DNA of 64,000 nucleotides. It comes from Streptomyces tirandamycinicus (GTDB taxonomy: Bacteria > Actinomycetota > Actinomycetes > Streptomycetales > Streptomycetaceae). Made by a program: the position numbers and the translations under genes. A model generated the notes under the pieces. The model was not told the origin of the DNA. It worked only from the letters and a program-made list of their open reading frames with translations, and did not search any database. Below, one piece after another: positions 8,231-18,128 of the stretch. Numbering within the stretch: the first letter of the stretch is position 1; each line of letters begins with the position of its first letter. Location: positions 5,686,531 through 5,750,530 of the forward strand of contig NZ_CP029188.1 of NCBI RefSeq assembly GCF_003097515.1, given 5' to 3'.

Positions 8231-8267
8231 CGGCCCCGTCCGCCGCCCCTTCCGGCGGACGGGGCCG
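8231..8267 (+). terminator. Rho-independent-like hairpin after the P450/epsilon genes
   Basis: A perfect 14-bp stem (CGGCCCCGTCCGCC with its complement) closes a nine-base loop. There is no T-run, as is common for Streptomyces terminators. It lies in the 360-base gap between the epsilon subunit and DUF488 genes. Confidence 0.75.
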
Positions 8268-8275
8268 ACGCACGT

Positions 8276-8345
8276 GGCCGTCGGTACGGCGGTTCGGTAC
8301 GGCGGTTCAGTTCAACGGTTCAGTGCAACGGACCAGTACGGCGGA
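8276..8345 (+). repeat. Short tandem repeats before the DUF488 gene
   Basis: Imperfect 10-12 bp units (GTACGGCGGTTC, AGTTCAACGGTTC) repeat about five times up to 50 bases before the DUF488 start. They may overlap its promoter. Nothing else is visible in this gap. Confidence 0.6.
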
Positions 8346-8396
8346 ACGCGGATGTCCGTACTTGCGCGGCGCGGGCCCGCACAGCACGCTGACGGC

Positions 8397-8774
8397 ATGG
8401 CGACCATCCGTGTGCGCAGGGTCTTCGACGACCCCGGCCCGGCCGACGGCGTCCGCGTACTCGTCGACAGGCTCTGGCCGCGCGGCGTCTCCAAGGAGCG
8501 GGCCGCCGTCGACGCATGGCTCAAGGACGTGGCCCCGTCGGGAGAGTTGCGCGGCTGGTACCACCAGGACCGCTCGCGGTACGAGGAGTTCGACGCCCGC
8601 TACCGCCGGGAGCTCGCCGCCGGGCCGGCCGCACAGGCCCTGGAGCGGCTGCGCGGACTCGTACGCGGTGGCCCGGTCACCCTGGTCACCTCGGTGAAGA
8701 GCGTCGAGGGCAGCCACGTCCCCACACTCGTCGCCCTGCTGGAGGAGTCCGCTCCGCCGCCGGAGGGCCGGTAG
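8397..8774 (+). CDS. DUF488 family protein
   Basis: A 125-residue cytoplasmic protein of the DUF488 family. The hallmark is VLVDRLWPRGVSKE near residue 20, followed by Trp-rich and charged segments (GWYHQDRSRYEEF). Family function is not established. The ATG was preferred over upstream in-frame starts because the conserved domain begins at once (TIRVRRVFD). The gene is convergent with the next VOC gene, with 23 bases between their stops. Confidence 0.88.
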   Translation: MATIRVRRVFDDPGPADGVRVLVDRLWPRGVSKERAAVDAWLKDVAPSGELRGWYHQDRSRYEEFDARYRRELAAGPAAQALERLRGLVRGGPVTLVTSVKSVEGSHVPTLVALLEESAPPPEGR

Positions 8775-8797
8775 CCGAAGGGAGGTGTGCCCGTCCT

Positions 8798-9589
8798 TCA
8801 GGACGTCTCGCCCTCGATGGACGACAGATGGAACAGCCCGCCTTCGGGGTCACGAATCGTCGCCGTCCGCCCGAGCGGTGTGTCCTGCGGGGGCGCCAGC
8901 ACCGTTCCGTGCGCCGAAACCGCTCGGGCCGCCGCCTCGTCCACGTCGTCCCGGCAGAAGTGGACGTGCCACTGGGGGTGGATCGCCGCATCCGCGGAGT
9001 CCGGGACACCGCCGAACATCCCCGCCACCGTACGGCCGCCGGCGCGCAGCATCACCCGGTCGTGCTCGTAGCGCACGTCGATGACGTCCGGATGGGCGTC
9101 CCACTCGAACACACCGCCGTAGAACAGCGCGGACGCGAACGGGTCCCGCGTGTGCAGCTCCAGCCACGCCACGGCGCCGGTGCCCCGCCCGGCCTGCCAC
9201 CCGGGCGCGGCCGGTCCCTCCCAGATGCCGAACGCCGCGTCCAGCGGATCGGCGGCCCAGGCCGTCCGTCCCCGGCCGAACGCCAGCGGGCCCACGGCGA
9301 CCGTTCCGCCCCGCTCCCGCACGCGTGCGGCCGCCGCGTCGGCACTGTCGGCCACGAAGTACGCCGTCCAGGCGATTGGCAGCCGCACCCCCATGCTCTG
9401 CGCGGACTCGACGAGACCGGCGACCGGTTCGCCGTCCGCGTGGGCGACCACATGCCCCTCGGTCCGTTCGTCGGGCCCGAACGCCCAGCCGAACACCGCC
9501 CCGTAGAAGTCCTGTGCGGCCCGCATGTCCTGCGTCGTCAGGCTCACCCAGCACGGCGTGCCCGGCACCCCGGGTGAAGTGCTCGCCAA
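8798..9589 (-). CDS. Two-domain VOC family protein
   Basis: A 263-residue protein with two glyoxalase-fold repeats. The first begins TPCWVSLTTQDMRAAQDFYG and ends AADPLDAAFGIWEG (residues about 11-125). The second begins VAWLELHTRDPFASALFYGG and ends ATIRDPEGGLFHLSS (about 138-258). Streptomyces genomes carry many such two-domain VOC proteins, often annotated as hydroxylases, but their substrates are generally unknown. An ATG at the fold start was used. It stands alone on its strand. Confidence 0.87.
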   Translation of the reverse strand: MASTSPGVPGTPCWVSLTTQDMRAAQDFYGAVFGWAFGPDERTEGHVVAHADGEPVAGLVESAQSMGVRLPIAWTAYFVADSADAAAARVRERGGTVAVGPLAFGRGRTAWAADPLDAAFGIWEGPAAPGWQAGRGTGAVAWLELHTRDPFASALFYGGVFEWDAHPDVIDVRYEHDRVMLRAGGRTVAGMFGGVPDSADAAIHPQWHVHFCRDDVDEAAARAVSAHGTVLAPPQDTPLGRTATIRDPEGGLFHLSSIEGETS

Positions 9590-9872
9590 GGCCGCTCACC
9601 TCATTCGTGTTCATCCCGGGGCGGGGCGGGGACAGGTGGCCACTCCCTGACACCCTTCATCAGATTCGGGCCGGTCGCCACCGCAGCGGAGAGCCGGCGG
9701 CGACCGGGCACCGTCCGGTGGCCGCCCGCGAAAACGCGTTGGCACGGCCCGGGGGAGGCGGCTACTGTGGCGTCGCCGCCGTGCGTGAGGCACGGTCAAG
9801 GGCATCCACGAGGGTCCTCAAGCATCCACCAGGATGCACGGGCACTCCACGAGTATCGAGGAACACACGGAG
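9590..9872 (+). repeat. Leader region with three 20-bp imperfect repeats upstream of rsgA
   Basis: The 419 bases between the VOC gene and rsgA hold a small ORF (given separately). Just before it are three imperfect 20-bp units beginning GCATCCACGAGG, GCATCCACCAGG and GCACTCCACGAG (about 9802-9861). The middle unit contains a perfect 6-bp hairpin GCATCC-ACCA-GGATGC (9822-9837). This could be an mRNA leader structure. Confidence 0.5.
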
Positions 9873-9884
9873 GTGAGGACGTTG

Positions 9885-9956
9885 ATGACGGTCACTGCGC
9901 CGGGCGCTGCCCGAAACCCGAAGATCATCACTCCCATTTCCCCGGTCGTCGGCTGA
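9885..9956 (+). CDS. Possible 23-residue leader peptide upstream of rsgA
   Basis: A short frame MTVTAPGAARNP... ending KIITPISPVVG, with an excellent Shine-Dalgarno (GGAGGTGAGG) at correct spacing to the ATG; an alternative in-frame GTG lies at 9873. It stops 52 bases before the rsgA start. The C-terminal half is rich in Pro, Ile and Val, the composition seen in ribosome-stalling or attenuation peptides. I do not recognise it. The strong ribosome site and its place just ahead of a ribosome-assembly GTPase are the only support. Confidence 0.4.
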   Translation: MTVTAPGAARNPKIITPISPVVG

Positions 9957-10008
9957 CCTGCTCCTTCCTTTCGCACGTCTGTGCGCACAGGTCGCCGGGG
10001 CCACCCGT

Positions 10009-11262
<1,254 letters not shown>

Positions 11263-11271
11263 CCGCTCGCG

Positions 11272-11305
11272 GGCGTTCCCGGGGCCGTTGCGCCCCGGGA
11301 ACGCC
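11272..11305. terminator. Bidirectional terminator between rsgA and the HTH regulator
   Basis: A perfect 13-bp stem (GGCGTTCCCGGGG with its complement) closes an eight-base loop between the two convergent genes. No T-run follows. Confidence 0.8.
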
Positions 11306-11321
11306 GGCCTACCCGGCCCCC

Positions 11322-12428
11322 TCACCCCGCAGCCGCAGCCGCAGCCGCAGCCGCCGCCGCTTCCGCCTCGGCGGCGGCTGCCCGGGGCCGCGTCCCGGCG
11401 GTCGCGGAGACACCCGGGCTCGACCCGTCCACACCGCTTTCGCCGGCCGACCGGGCCACCCACCCCCTGTCGTACGCGTGCCAGCCGAGCTGGAGCCTGG
11501 TCGTCACGCCGGCCAGTTCCATGAGGCCCTTCACACGCCGCTGGACCGTGCGGAGGCCGAGTTCGAGCTGCTTGGCGACACTCGCGTCGGTCATGCCGGC
11601 GAGCAGCAGCGACAGGATCTCCAGATCCGCGGCGTCGGGGCCGGCGGGCCCGTCCTCCGTCACGGAGCCGTCCCCGCCGAGACGCAGCGGCAGGGCCTCC
11701 CGCCACACGGCCTCGAACAGGCCGGTCAGCGACTCCAGTACTCCGCCCGCGCGGACCACCAGTGCCGCCGCCTGCGAACCGCGACCGGTCAGGGGAGCCA
11801 TCGCCAGCGTCCGGTCGGCGACGACGAGTTCGGCGGGCACCCGCTCCACCACCCGGACCTGCGCGCCGCGGCCGAGCCAGGGCGACACCTCGGCCGGCCT
11901 TGCCGCCGGTGTCAGCATCTCGCGCTCGACGACCACGCGGTACGTGACGCCGCTCGGCCCCGTCCGCAGCCGTGCCTCGTCGTCCGCTCCGGAGAGGACC
12001 ACCGGCGACCCGGTGACGAGTGCGCACACCTCGTCGGACGCGCCCAGGCGGAGCTGGCGGAAGCGCTGCGCCACCGCACCGGCTCCGGTGACCACCTCGA
12101 CCAGGTCGTGCACGGGCAGTTCCGCGGCCTTGGTCCGGTAGTCGCGGGCCAGCAGCGCCGCAGCCAGCTCCGCCTGCTCGAGTTCGTGCCGTTGCCGGGT
12201 GAGCAGGGCGCCGAGCGCGACTCCCGGCGGGGCGGCCACCCAGCGGTCGGTGCGCGCCGACGACCGGGCGGCCAGCCCGTGGTGTTCCAGCAGACGCAGC
12301 GCCCGTTCGGTCTCCGCCTCCGGGAGTGCGAGGCGGTGCGCCAGATCGGCCACCTCCGCGGCACCCAGCGCCACCAGCGCGCGGTACGCCGACTCCTGCC
12401 TCGCGTCGAGACCTATTGCTCCCAGCAC
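11322..12428 (-). CDS. Transcriptional regulator with TrmB-type and LuxR-type HTH domains
   Basis: A 368-residue regulator. The N-terminal 65 residues form a TrmB-like winged helix (AYRALVALGAAEVADLAHRL). The middle part resembles the phospholipase-D-like effector fold of such proteins. The C-terminal HTH (LLLAGMTDASVAKQLELGLR followed by TVQRRVKGLM) is of LuxR type. GTG at 12428 was chosen because GGGGAGGG precedes it by seven bases. The end is a run of Ala with a few Glu encoded by GCN repeats. It faces the PP2C-like gene across a region holding a 30-bp perfect palindrome, a plausible operator. Confidence 0.85.
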   Translation of the reverse strand: MLGAIGLDARQESAYRALVALGAAEVADLAHRLALPEAETERALRLLEHHGLAARSSARTDRWVAAPPGVALGALLTRQRHELEQAELAAALLARDYRTKAAELPVHDLVEVVTGAGAVAQRFRQLRLGASDEVCALVTGSPVVLSGADDEARLRTGPSGVTYRVVVEREMLTPAARPAEVSPWLGRGAQVRVVERVPAELVVADRTLAMAPLTGRGSQAAALVVRAGGVLESLTGLFEAVWREALPLRLGGDGSVTEDGPAGPDAADLEILSLLLAGMTDASVAKQLELGLRTVQRRVKGLMELAGVTTRLQLGWHAYDRGWVARSAGESGVDGSSPGVSATAGTRPRAAAAEAEAAAAAAAAAAAG

Positions 12429-12612
12429 CCCTGAGCCCTCCCCGGACCTCACCGTTCCGCCTGATGCGGGCACGATCGTGGCGGAATCCGGTCACGGCGT
12501 GAACCCGCCGCCCCCATCATCCCCGCCGGGCGGCAGGAAGATCCTCCCCGTGCCGGTGGATCGCACGTGCGACGTGCGCCGATCCAACTCGACGTCCGCC
12601 GTGCGCCCTTCC

Positions 12613-12642
12613 CGGGTGCGCCGGGCCGGCCCGGCGCACCCG
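12613..12642. promoter_or_regulatory. 30-bp perfect palindrome in a divergent promoter region
   Basis: The sequence is an uninterrupted inverted repeat with half-site CGGGTGCGCCGGGCC and no loop. It sits 65 bases before the PP2C-like start and 185 bases before the HTH regulator start. It could be an operator for the regulator or a cruciform-forming element. Confidence 0.6.
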
Positions 12643-12706
12643 CCGCCGGGCCGGGTTTTGCGGAATACGCCGTTTTCGTACGGCCCCTGCGGTGGACAAT
12701 GAGGGC

Positions 12707-14302
12707 ATGAGTCAGCAGGGGGAGAGGCCCACCGCGGGCGACGACTGGTGGAACCGGCTGTACGACGAGTCCGCCGCGGACACCGGCCCCGCCGCCGCGG
12801 GTGACACACTCGACGACCGCTTCGACTCCGCGGTCGACACCGTGGGCCCGGAGGACTCCCCGGGCGCATGGTGGGACCCGTCCCGCCGCGGCGTCGCTCC
12901 CTGGGAGTCCTCCGCCGCCCCGCGCACTCCGGCGGACCCGGTCGGGGACCCGCCCGTGTTCCGTACCGGGGGAGTGGCCGGTGCCGGTGCCGGTGCCGGT
13001 GCCGGGTCGGCGTCGGCAGCGTCGGCAGCGTCGTGGGCGTCACCGGCGTCGACCCCGCGCACTCGGGCGGACTTCACCAAGCTCCCGGCCTCCGCCGTGC
13101 CCCCGGCCTCCGCCGTGCCCCCTGCCCCCGCAGGGTCACCGCCCCCGGCCCCCGCCGGGCCGCCCGGGCGGGACCTCGCGGGGGAGCCCTCCGCGGCACC
13201 CCCGCCGCAGCCCCCGGCACCCCCGACGGTGCCGGTCGCAGCCGCCGGCACGGCCCCCGAACAGCAGACCCGCACCGCGGGGCGGCGCGGGCCCGTCCCC
13301 TGGGGCCGGCGCAAGGAGAGCGCGGGCCGGAGCACGGGCGGGTACGTGGGGGACCGGCCGCCCACCTACGACGCCGAGCCCACCGCGCTCCCCACCGCCG
13401 ATCCGCAGGAGCTCGGCGGGCTGGTCCCGGACACCGTGCTGGACGGGGCCCGGTACGGCGCGTTCACCCTGCGCGCCGCCTCCGTCCGCGGCGACTCGGC
13501 CCGCTACCGCGGTGAGCACCGCCGCGACGCGCTCCTCACCGCCCGCTTCGGCACCGGTGAGGGGGCCCTGGTGCTGGTCGCGGTGGCCACCGGCGCGCGG
13601 GCCGCGGAAGGCGCGCACCTCGCCGCCGCCGACGCCTGCCGCTGGATCGGCGGCGCCGTCGGCCGCAGCCACGCCCGGCTGGCGGAGGACATCAGGGCCG
13701 GCCGGCGCGGCGACCTCAAATCCGGGCTCCACCGGCTCACCGACCGCTCCTTCGGCAGGCTCCGCGCCCGTGCGGCCGAACTGGGCGTGCCCCCGGAGGA
13801 GTACACGGCGAGCCTGCGGTGCCTGCTGCTGCCCGCCGACCACGACTGCCGCACACGGGTGTTCTTCGGACTCGGAGCCGGGGGCCTCTTCCGCCTCCGC
13901 GACGGCGGCTGGCAGGACCTGGAACCGTCCCTTCCCGACGCCTTCTCCGGCGAGCCGGTCGTGGGCTACGGCTCCCCGCCCCCGGAGACCCGCGAGGGCG
14001 ACCGGCTCACCATGGACCTGGGTGTGACCACGCCCCCGTCGCCGCACATCGACGAGCCCGTACCGCCGCCGGCCGAACCGTTCCGGTTCCGTGCGTCGGT
14101 GGCCCGCCCGGGGGACACCCTGCTGCTCTGCAGCAGCGGACTCGCCGACCCGCTGCGCGGCGAGCCGGCGCTCGCCGACGAGCTGGCGGAGCGCTGGGCG
14201 GAGACCGAGCCGCCCGGCCTCGCCGCGTACCTGGCCGACACCCAGCTGAGGGTGAAGGGTTACGCCGACGACCGTACGGCGTGTGCCGTCTGGGAGGCGT
14301 AA
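12707..14302 (+). CDS. PP2C-like phosphatase-domain protein with disordered N-terminus
   Basis: A 531-residue cytoplasmic protein. Residues 1-220 are Pro/Ala/Gly-rich and disordered, with GAGAGAG and PPASAV repeats. The C-terminal half resembles the Streptomyces PP2C-related family (GAFTLRAASVRGDSARYRGE, then LVLVAVATGARAAEGAHLAA and DTLLLCSSGLADPL). The metal-binding Asp motifs of active PP2C enzymes are not clearly conserved (ATGARAAEG where DGMGG is usual), so it may be a pseudophosphatase. The ATG start is close behind GAGG; GTG at 12692 is an alternative. Twenty-seven bases separate it from poxB. Confidence 0.75.
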   Translation: MSQQGERPTAGDDWWNRLYDESAADTGPAAAGDTLDDRFDSAVDTVGPEDSPGAWWDPSRRGVAPWESSAAPRTPADPVGDPPVFRTGGVAGAGAGAGAGSASAASAASWASPASTPRTRADFTKLPASAVPPASAVPPAPAGSPPPAPAGPPGRDLAGEPSAAPPPQPPAPPTVPVAAAGTAPEQQTRTAGRRGPVPWGRRKESAGRSTGGYVGDRPPTYDAEPTALPTADPQELGGLVPDTVLDGARYGAFTLRAASVRGDSARYRGEHRRDALLTARFGTGEGALVLVAVATGARAAEGAHLAAADACRWIGGAVGRSHARLAEDIRAGRRGDLKSGLHRLTDRSFGRLRARAAELGVPPEEYTASLRCLLLPADHDCRTRVFFGLGAGGLFRLRDGGWQDLEPSLPDAFSGEPVVGYGSPPPETREGDRLTMDLGVTTPPSPHIDEPVPPPAEPFRFRASVARPGDTLLLCSSGLADPLRGEPALADELAERWAETEPPGLAAYLADTQLRVKGYADDRTACAVWEA

Positions 14303-14329
14303 CCGCCGGGGTCGTGGATTGATGGTCCC

Positions 14330-16072
14330 ATGGCCAAGCAGAACGTCGCAGAACAGTTCGTCGACATCCTCGTCCACGCGGGCGTGCAGCGGCTCTACGG
14401 GGTCGTCGGCGACAGCCTGAACCCGGTCGTCGACGCCATCCGCCGCAACTCGGCGATCGACTGGGTCCCGGTGCGCCACGAGGAGACCGCCGCGTTCGCG
14501 GCCGGCGCCGAGGCGCAGATCACGGGCCGGCTCGCCGCATGCGCCGGCTCCTGCGGCCCCGGCAATCTGCACCTGATCAACGGCCTGTACGACGCCCATC
14601 GCTCGATGGCCCCGGTCCTCGCCCTGGCCTCGCACATCCCGTCGTCGGAGATCGGTCTGGGCTACTTCCAGGAGACCCATCCGGACCAGTTGTTCCGGGA
14701 GTGCAGCCACTACTGCGAGCTGATCTCCAATCCGCAGCAGCTGCCGCGCCTGCTGCAGACCGCGGTCCAGCAGGCCATCGGCCGCAGCGGCGTGAGCGTC
14801 GTCGCCCTCCCGGGGGACATCGCCGCACGCCCCGCTCCGGAGAAGCCGGTCGGGCACGCCCTCGTCACCTCGCGCCCCACCGTCCGGCCCGGGGACACGG
14901 AGGTCGACGCCCTGGCCCGGATGATCGACGAGGCGGACCGCGTCACGCTCTTCTGCGGCAGCGGGACCGCCGGTGCGCACCACGAGGTCATGCAGCTCGC
15001 GGAGCGCGTCAAGGCACCGGTCGGTCACGCGCTCCGCGGCAAGGAGTGGATCCAGTACGACAACCCGTACGACGTCGGCATGAGCGGACTGCTCGGCTAC
15101 GGTGCCGCCTACGAGGCGACCCACGAGTGCGATCTGCTGATCCTGCTCGGCACGGACTTCCCGTACAACGCCTTCCTGCCGGACGACGTGAGGATCGCCC
15201 AGGTCGACATCCGGCCCGAGAACCTCGGCCGCCGGTCCAAGCTGGACCTGGCCGTATGGGGCGATGTGCGCGAGACACTCCGCTGTCTCACCCCGCGGGT
15301 GCGGCTGAAGAGCGACCGGCGCTTCCTCGACAAGATGCTGAGGAAGCACACGGAGGCGCTGGAGGGCGTGATCAAGGCGTACACCCGCAAGGTCGACAAG
15401 CACGTCCCCATCCACCCCGAGTACGTGGCGTCCGTCCTCGACGAAATCGCCGCCGACGACGCCGTGTTCACCGTGGACACCGGCATGTGCAACGTCTGGG
15501 CGGCCCGCTACCTCACCCCGAACGGCCGGCGCCGCATCATCGGATCCTTCAGCCACGGTTCGATGGCGAACGCCCTGCCGCAGGCCATCGGCGCCCAGTT
15601 CGCCTGCCCCGGCCGCCAGGTCGTCTCGATGTCCGGGGACGGCGGGTTCACCATGCTGATGGGTGACTTCCTCACCCTGCGGCAGCACGATCTGCCGGTC
15701 AAGATCGTGCTGTTCGACAACTCCTCGCTCGGCATGGTCGAGCTGGAGATGCTGGTCGCCGGTCTGCCCTCGTACGGAACGGGCAACCTCAACCCGGACT
15801 TCGCCGCGATGGCCCGGGCCGCGGGGGTGTACGGCGTCCGGGTGGAGAAGCCGAAGCAGCTGGCGGGTGCCCTCAGGGACGCCTTCGCGCACGACGGTCC
15901 GGCTCTCGTCGACGTCGTCACCGACCCGAACGCGCTGTCCATCCCGCCGAAGATCAGTGCCGAGATGGTGACCGGATTCGCGCTCTCCGCCAGCAAGATC
16001 GTGCTGGACGGCGGCGTCGGCCGGATGGTCCAGATGGCCCGCTCGAACCTGCGGAACGTACCGCGTCCGTGA
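14330..16072 (+). CDS. poxB: Thiamine pyrophosphate enzyme, pyruvate dehydrogenase (quinone)/pyruvate oxidase type
   Basis: A 580-residue ThDP- and FAD-dependent enzyme expected to oxidise pyruvate to acetate and CO2 with electrons passed to the quinone pool or oxygen. The N-terminal pyrimidine-binding domain has the catalytic Glu in VRHEETAAFAAGAEAQ. The central FAD domain follows. The PP-binding domain has SGDGGFTMLMGDFLTL. The length and the KIVLFDNSSLGMVELE block match PoxB. The ATG start sits after a short gap from the PP2C-like gene. A four-base GTGA overlap at its stop offers one possible start for the next gene. Confidence 0.9.
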   Translation: MAKQNVAEQFVDILVHAGVQRLYGVVGDSLNPVVDAIRRNSAIDWVPVRHEETAAFAAGAEAQITGRLAACAGSCGPGNLHLINGLYDAHRSMAPVLALASHIPSSEIGLGYFQETHPDQLFRECSHYCELISNPQQLPRLLQTAVQQAIGRSGVSVVALPGDIAARPAPEKPVGHALVTSRPTVRPGDTEVDALARMIDEADRVTLFCGSGTAGAHHEVMQLAERVKAPVGHALRGKEWIQYDNPYDVGMSGLLGYGAAYEATHECDLLILLGTDFPYNAFLPDDVRIAQVDIRPENLGRRSKLDLAVWGDVRETLRCLTPRVRLKSDRRFLDKMLRKHTEALEGVIKAYTRKVDKHVPIHPEYVASVLDEIAADDAVFTVDTGMCNVWAARYLTPNGRRRIIGSFSHGSMANALPQAIGAQFACPGRQVVSMSGDGGFTMLMGDFLTLRQHDLPVKIVLFDNSSLGMVELEMLVAGLPSYGTGNLNPDFAAMARAAGVYGVRVEKPKQLAGALRDAFAHDGPALVDVVTDPNALSIPPKISAEMVTGFALSASKIVLDGGVGRMVQMARSNLRNVPRP

Positions 16073-16176
16073 CAGCGCGTGAAAACGGCAGGCGTGACGG
16101 CACGGCGGCGGGGCATGCATTCCGGGAGTGCCTGTTCGAGCCGGACGGGACAAGCGACGGAAGGGACCGTTCCGAC

Positions 16177-16605
16177 GTGCGGTGGGGGAGAATGGCAGGG
16201 CGTCAGGAGGGGGCCGGCGCCGCGCAGTTGCGGCGCAGTGTCAGGCGTGCCGACCTCAGGGCGGTGGCGGAGGTGAGGAGGGCGCTGCGGGCCCTCCTGG
16301 GTCACTGGGGCGAGCCGGGTTCGGCCGAGGTGGCGGAGCTGCTGACCAGCGAGTTGGTGACGAACGCGCTGGTGCACACGGAGGACGGGGCCGTCGTCAC
16401 GGCCACGGTGGCACCCGCGCGGCTCCGGGTCGAGGTGCGGGACTTCACGGCGGGGCTGGTGGAGCCGCCCGCCGAGACCGTGCCCGACGGGAGTACGCAC
16501 GGCCGCGGGCTGCTGCTGGTGCAGAGCCTGGCGGACGCGTGGGGGGTGCGCTCCCACGGTCTGGGCAAGGCGGTGTGGTTCGAGCTGCACGGCGGTCGGG
16601 CGTGA
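16177..16605 (+). CDS. Anti-sigma-like ATP-binding (HATPase) regulatory protein
   Basis: A small GHKL ATPase of the SpoIIAB/RsbW-like family abundant in Streptomyces. Seen are the N box ELLTSELVTNALVHTE, a G1-like VRDFTAG in place of DNG, and the G2 region STHGRGLLLVQSLADAWG. Such proteins bind anti-anti-sigma factors or sigma factors. The start is uncertain: GTG at 16177 (142 residues) has GGAAGGGA upstream, ATG at 16192 follows GGGGAG too closely, and GTG at 16069 would overlap the poxB stop by four bases with a long unconserved N-terminus. A hairpin follows at 16680. Confidence 0.8.
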   Translation: MRWGRMAGRQEGAGAAQLRRSVRRADLRAVAEVRRALRALLGHWGEPGSAEVAELLTSELVTNALVHTEDGAVVTATVAPARLRVEVRDFTAGLVEPPAETVPDGSTHGRGLLLVQSLADAWGVRSHGLGKAVWFELHGGRA

Positions 16606-16679
16606 CGGGTGCGCGGCGGCCGGGACCCGTGCGGCGGCGGGGACCCGCGAGGTGGCTCGGAACCTCCGGGGCGTACGTA

Positions 16680-16718
16680 CACGGACGGGCGGGACCCCGT
16701 CGAAGGGTCCCGTCCGTG
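16680..16718. terminator. Hairpin terminator
   Basis: CACGGACGGG/GGGACCC pairs with GGGTCCC/CCGTCCGTG around a short loop, with a small bulge on the left arm. It lies between the ATPase gene and the convergent DUF2637 gene. Confidence 0.7.
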
Positions 16719-16851
16719 CCGCCGGCCGCGCGCTGCGGCGCACCACTGATCGTCTGCGGCCGACCGGTGTCCGGAGGTTGCCACGCGGTCCGGTGGACTG
16801 CCGTGCGGCGTAAGGAGGTTGACGTAGGGAAAGCGCGACTGTCGTACGGTG

Positions 16852-17907
16852 TCAGCCGAACTGCTGCTCGAGATGCTTGAGCTTCCGCTCGAGGGAGTCG
16901 AGGCGCGGCAGGGCCTGGGTGTCGTCCTCGGCGGTGAGGTCGACGGTGACGGGGTCACTGCCCTTGACGGCCTGCAGAGGCGGGCGTGAACGGGCCGGTA
17001 TCTGACCGGACTCGGCTGTGGCGGGCTCCGCGGCGGATCCCACGGGAGGGACGGAGCCCGCGAGCGCGCCGCCCACGGTGGCGGTGACCTCCACCTGCCG
17101 CCCGCCGCGGCGGCCCCACGCCCGGTGCTGCCGGCTGAGCGCCCGCAGCCGCGCCCGCTCCAGCTTCTCCTGATCGCGCCGGCGCATGCGCTCCTGCTCC
17201 TTCTGCCTGCGGTCCTCGCGCACCTCCTCGACGGCCTCGTCGAGGGTCCGCACGCCTTCGAGCAGCATCAGCGACCAGGCGCCGAAGGTCTCACGGGGCG
17301 CCCGCAGCCACCGTACGACCCGGATCTGGGGCAGGGGTCTCGGCACCAGGCCCTGCTCACGCAGCGCCGCCCTGCGGGTCTGCTTCAGCGCCCGGTCGAA
17401 GAGCACGGCCGCGGACAGCGACATGCCCGCGAAGAACTGCGGGGCGCCGTCGTGGCCGAGTCCGCGCGGTGCGTGGACCCAGTTGAACCAGGCCGCGGCA
17501 CCGGCGAACATCCACACCAGTATGCGCGAGCCGAGCGCCGCGTCGCCGTGGCTGGCCTCTCGCACCGCGAGCACCGAGCAGAACATGGCGGCGCCGTCGA
17601 GGCCGAACGGGACCAGGTACTCCCAGCCGCCCGAGAGGTTGAGGTTCTGCCGCCCGAAGCCGACCAGGCCGTGGAACGAGAGGGCCGCCGCGACCGCTGC
17701 GCAGCAGAAGAGCAGGAGGTAGGAGGCGGTGCCGTAGACGGCCTCCTTGCGCCGGCGCCGCTCCTCGCTGCGTTCCCAGGAGTCCTCGGCCGCGGCATCG
17801 CCCCGGGCGCGCCTGCCGCGCGCGAGCACCGCCACCGCCGCGACGACCCCTGCGAGCATCACGCCGCCCGGAAGCAGCCAGTCGAGCGATATGTCGGTCA
17901 GTCTCAT
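16852..17907 (-). CDS. DUF2637 membrane protein
   Basis: A 351-residue protein with an N-terminal membrane helix (LLPGGVMLAGVVAAVAVLA) and three more hydrophobic segments within about residues 60-175. The block GLVGFGRQNLNLSGGWEYLV is typical of DUF2637 proteins, which include Spd proteins of Streptomyces plasmids and chromosomal relatives. The C-terminal half is charged and coiled-coil-like (KEQERMRRRDQEKLERARLR) and ends in LDSLERKLKHLEQQFG, a second coiled coil. ATG at 17907 follows AAGGGACA. Its role here is unknown; no other transfer gene is near. Confidence 0.82.
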   Translation of the reverse strand: MRLTDISLDWLLPGGVMLAGVVAAVAVLARGRRARGDAAAEDSWERSEERRRRKEAVYGTASYLLLFCCAAVAAALSFHGLVGFGRQNLNLSGGWEYLVPFGLDGAAMFCSVLAVREASHGDAALGSRILVWMFAGAAAWFNWVHAPRGLGHDGAPQFFAGMSLSAAVLFDRALKQTRRAALREQGLVPRPLPQIRVVRWLRAPRETFGAWSLMLLEGVRTLDEAVEEVREDRRQKEQERMRRRDQEKLERARLRALSRQHRAWGRRGGRQVEVTATVGGALAGSVPPVGSAAEPATAESGQIPARSRPPLQAVKGSDPVTVDLTAEDDTQALPRLDSLERKLKHLEQQFG

Positions 17908-18128
17908 GCGGTGTCCCTTGCATCTGCATCGCGTTGGGCGTTTCGCGCGCCATATTGGCCGAAGTGCCGTCGCGGACAGGGGGTTTCCCGGCAAGAGGGC
18001 GCCAACAGGTGTGCAGGGTCTGCGAATAGGTGCATTTGGCTCGAACGAGCCTTCGGGCAAGGGGAATTGAGTTCGAATGTCGCTGTCGGAGGGCGCCGGG
18101 TGCCCGGCGGCGGGGGAGCGCCGGAGGG

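Noticed and set aside
13136..16153. A 1005-codon open frame on the minus strand opposite the PP2C-like and poxB genes
   Set aside because: It is the usual antisense shadow in GC-rich DNA: Arg/Gly/Val/His-rich, no domain, while the plus strand carries clear enzymes with correct motifs.
16852..17907. Conjugative plasmid region because of the DUF2637 (Spd-like) protein
   Set aside because: No TraB/FtsK translocase, replication or other Spd gene is present, and neighbours are ordinary chromosomal genes.
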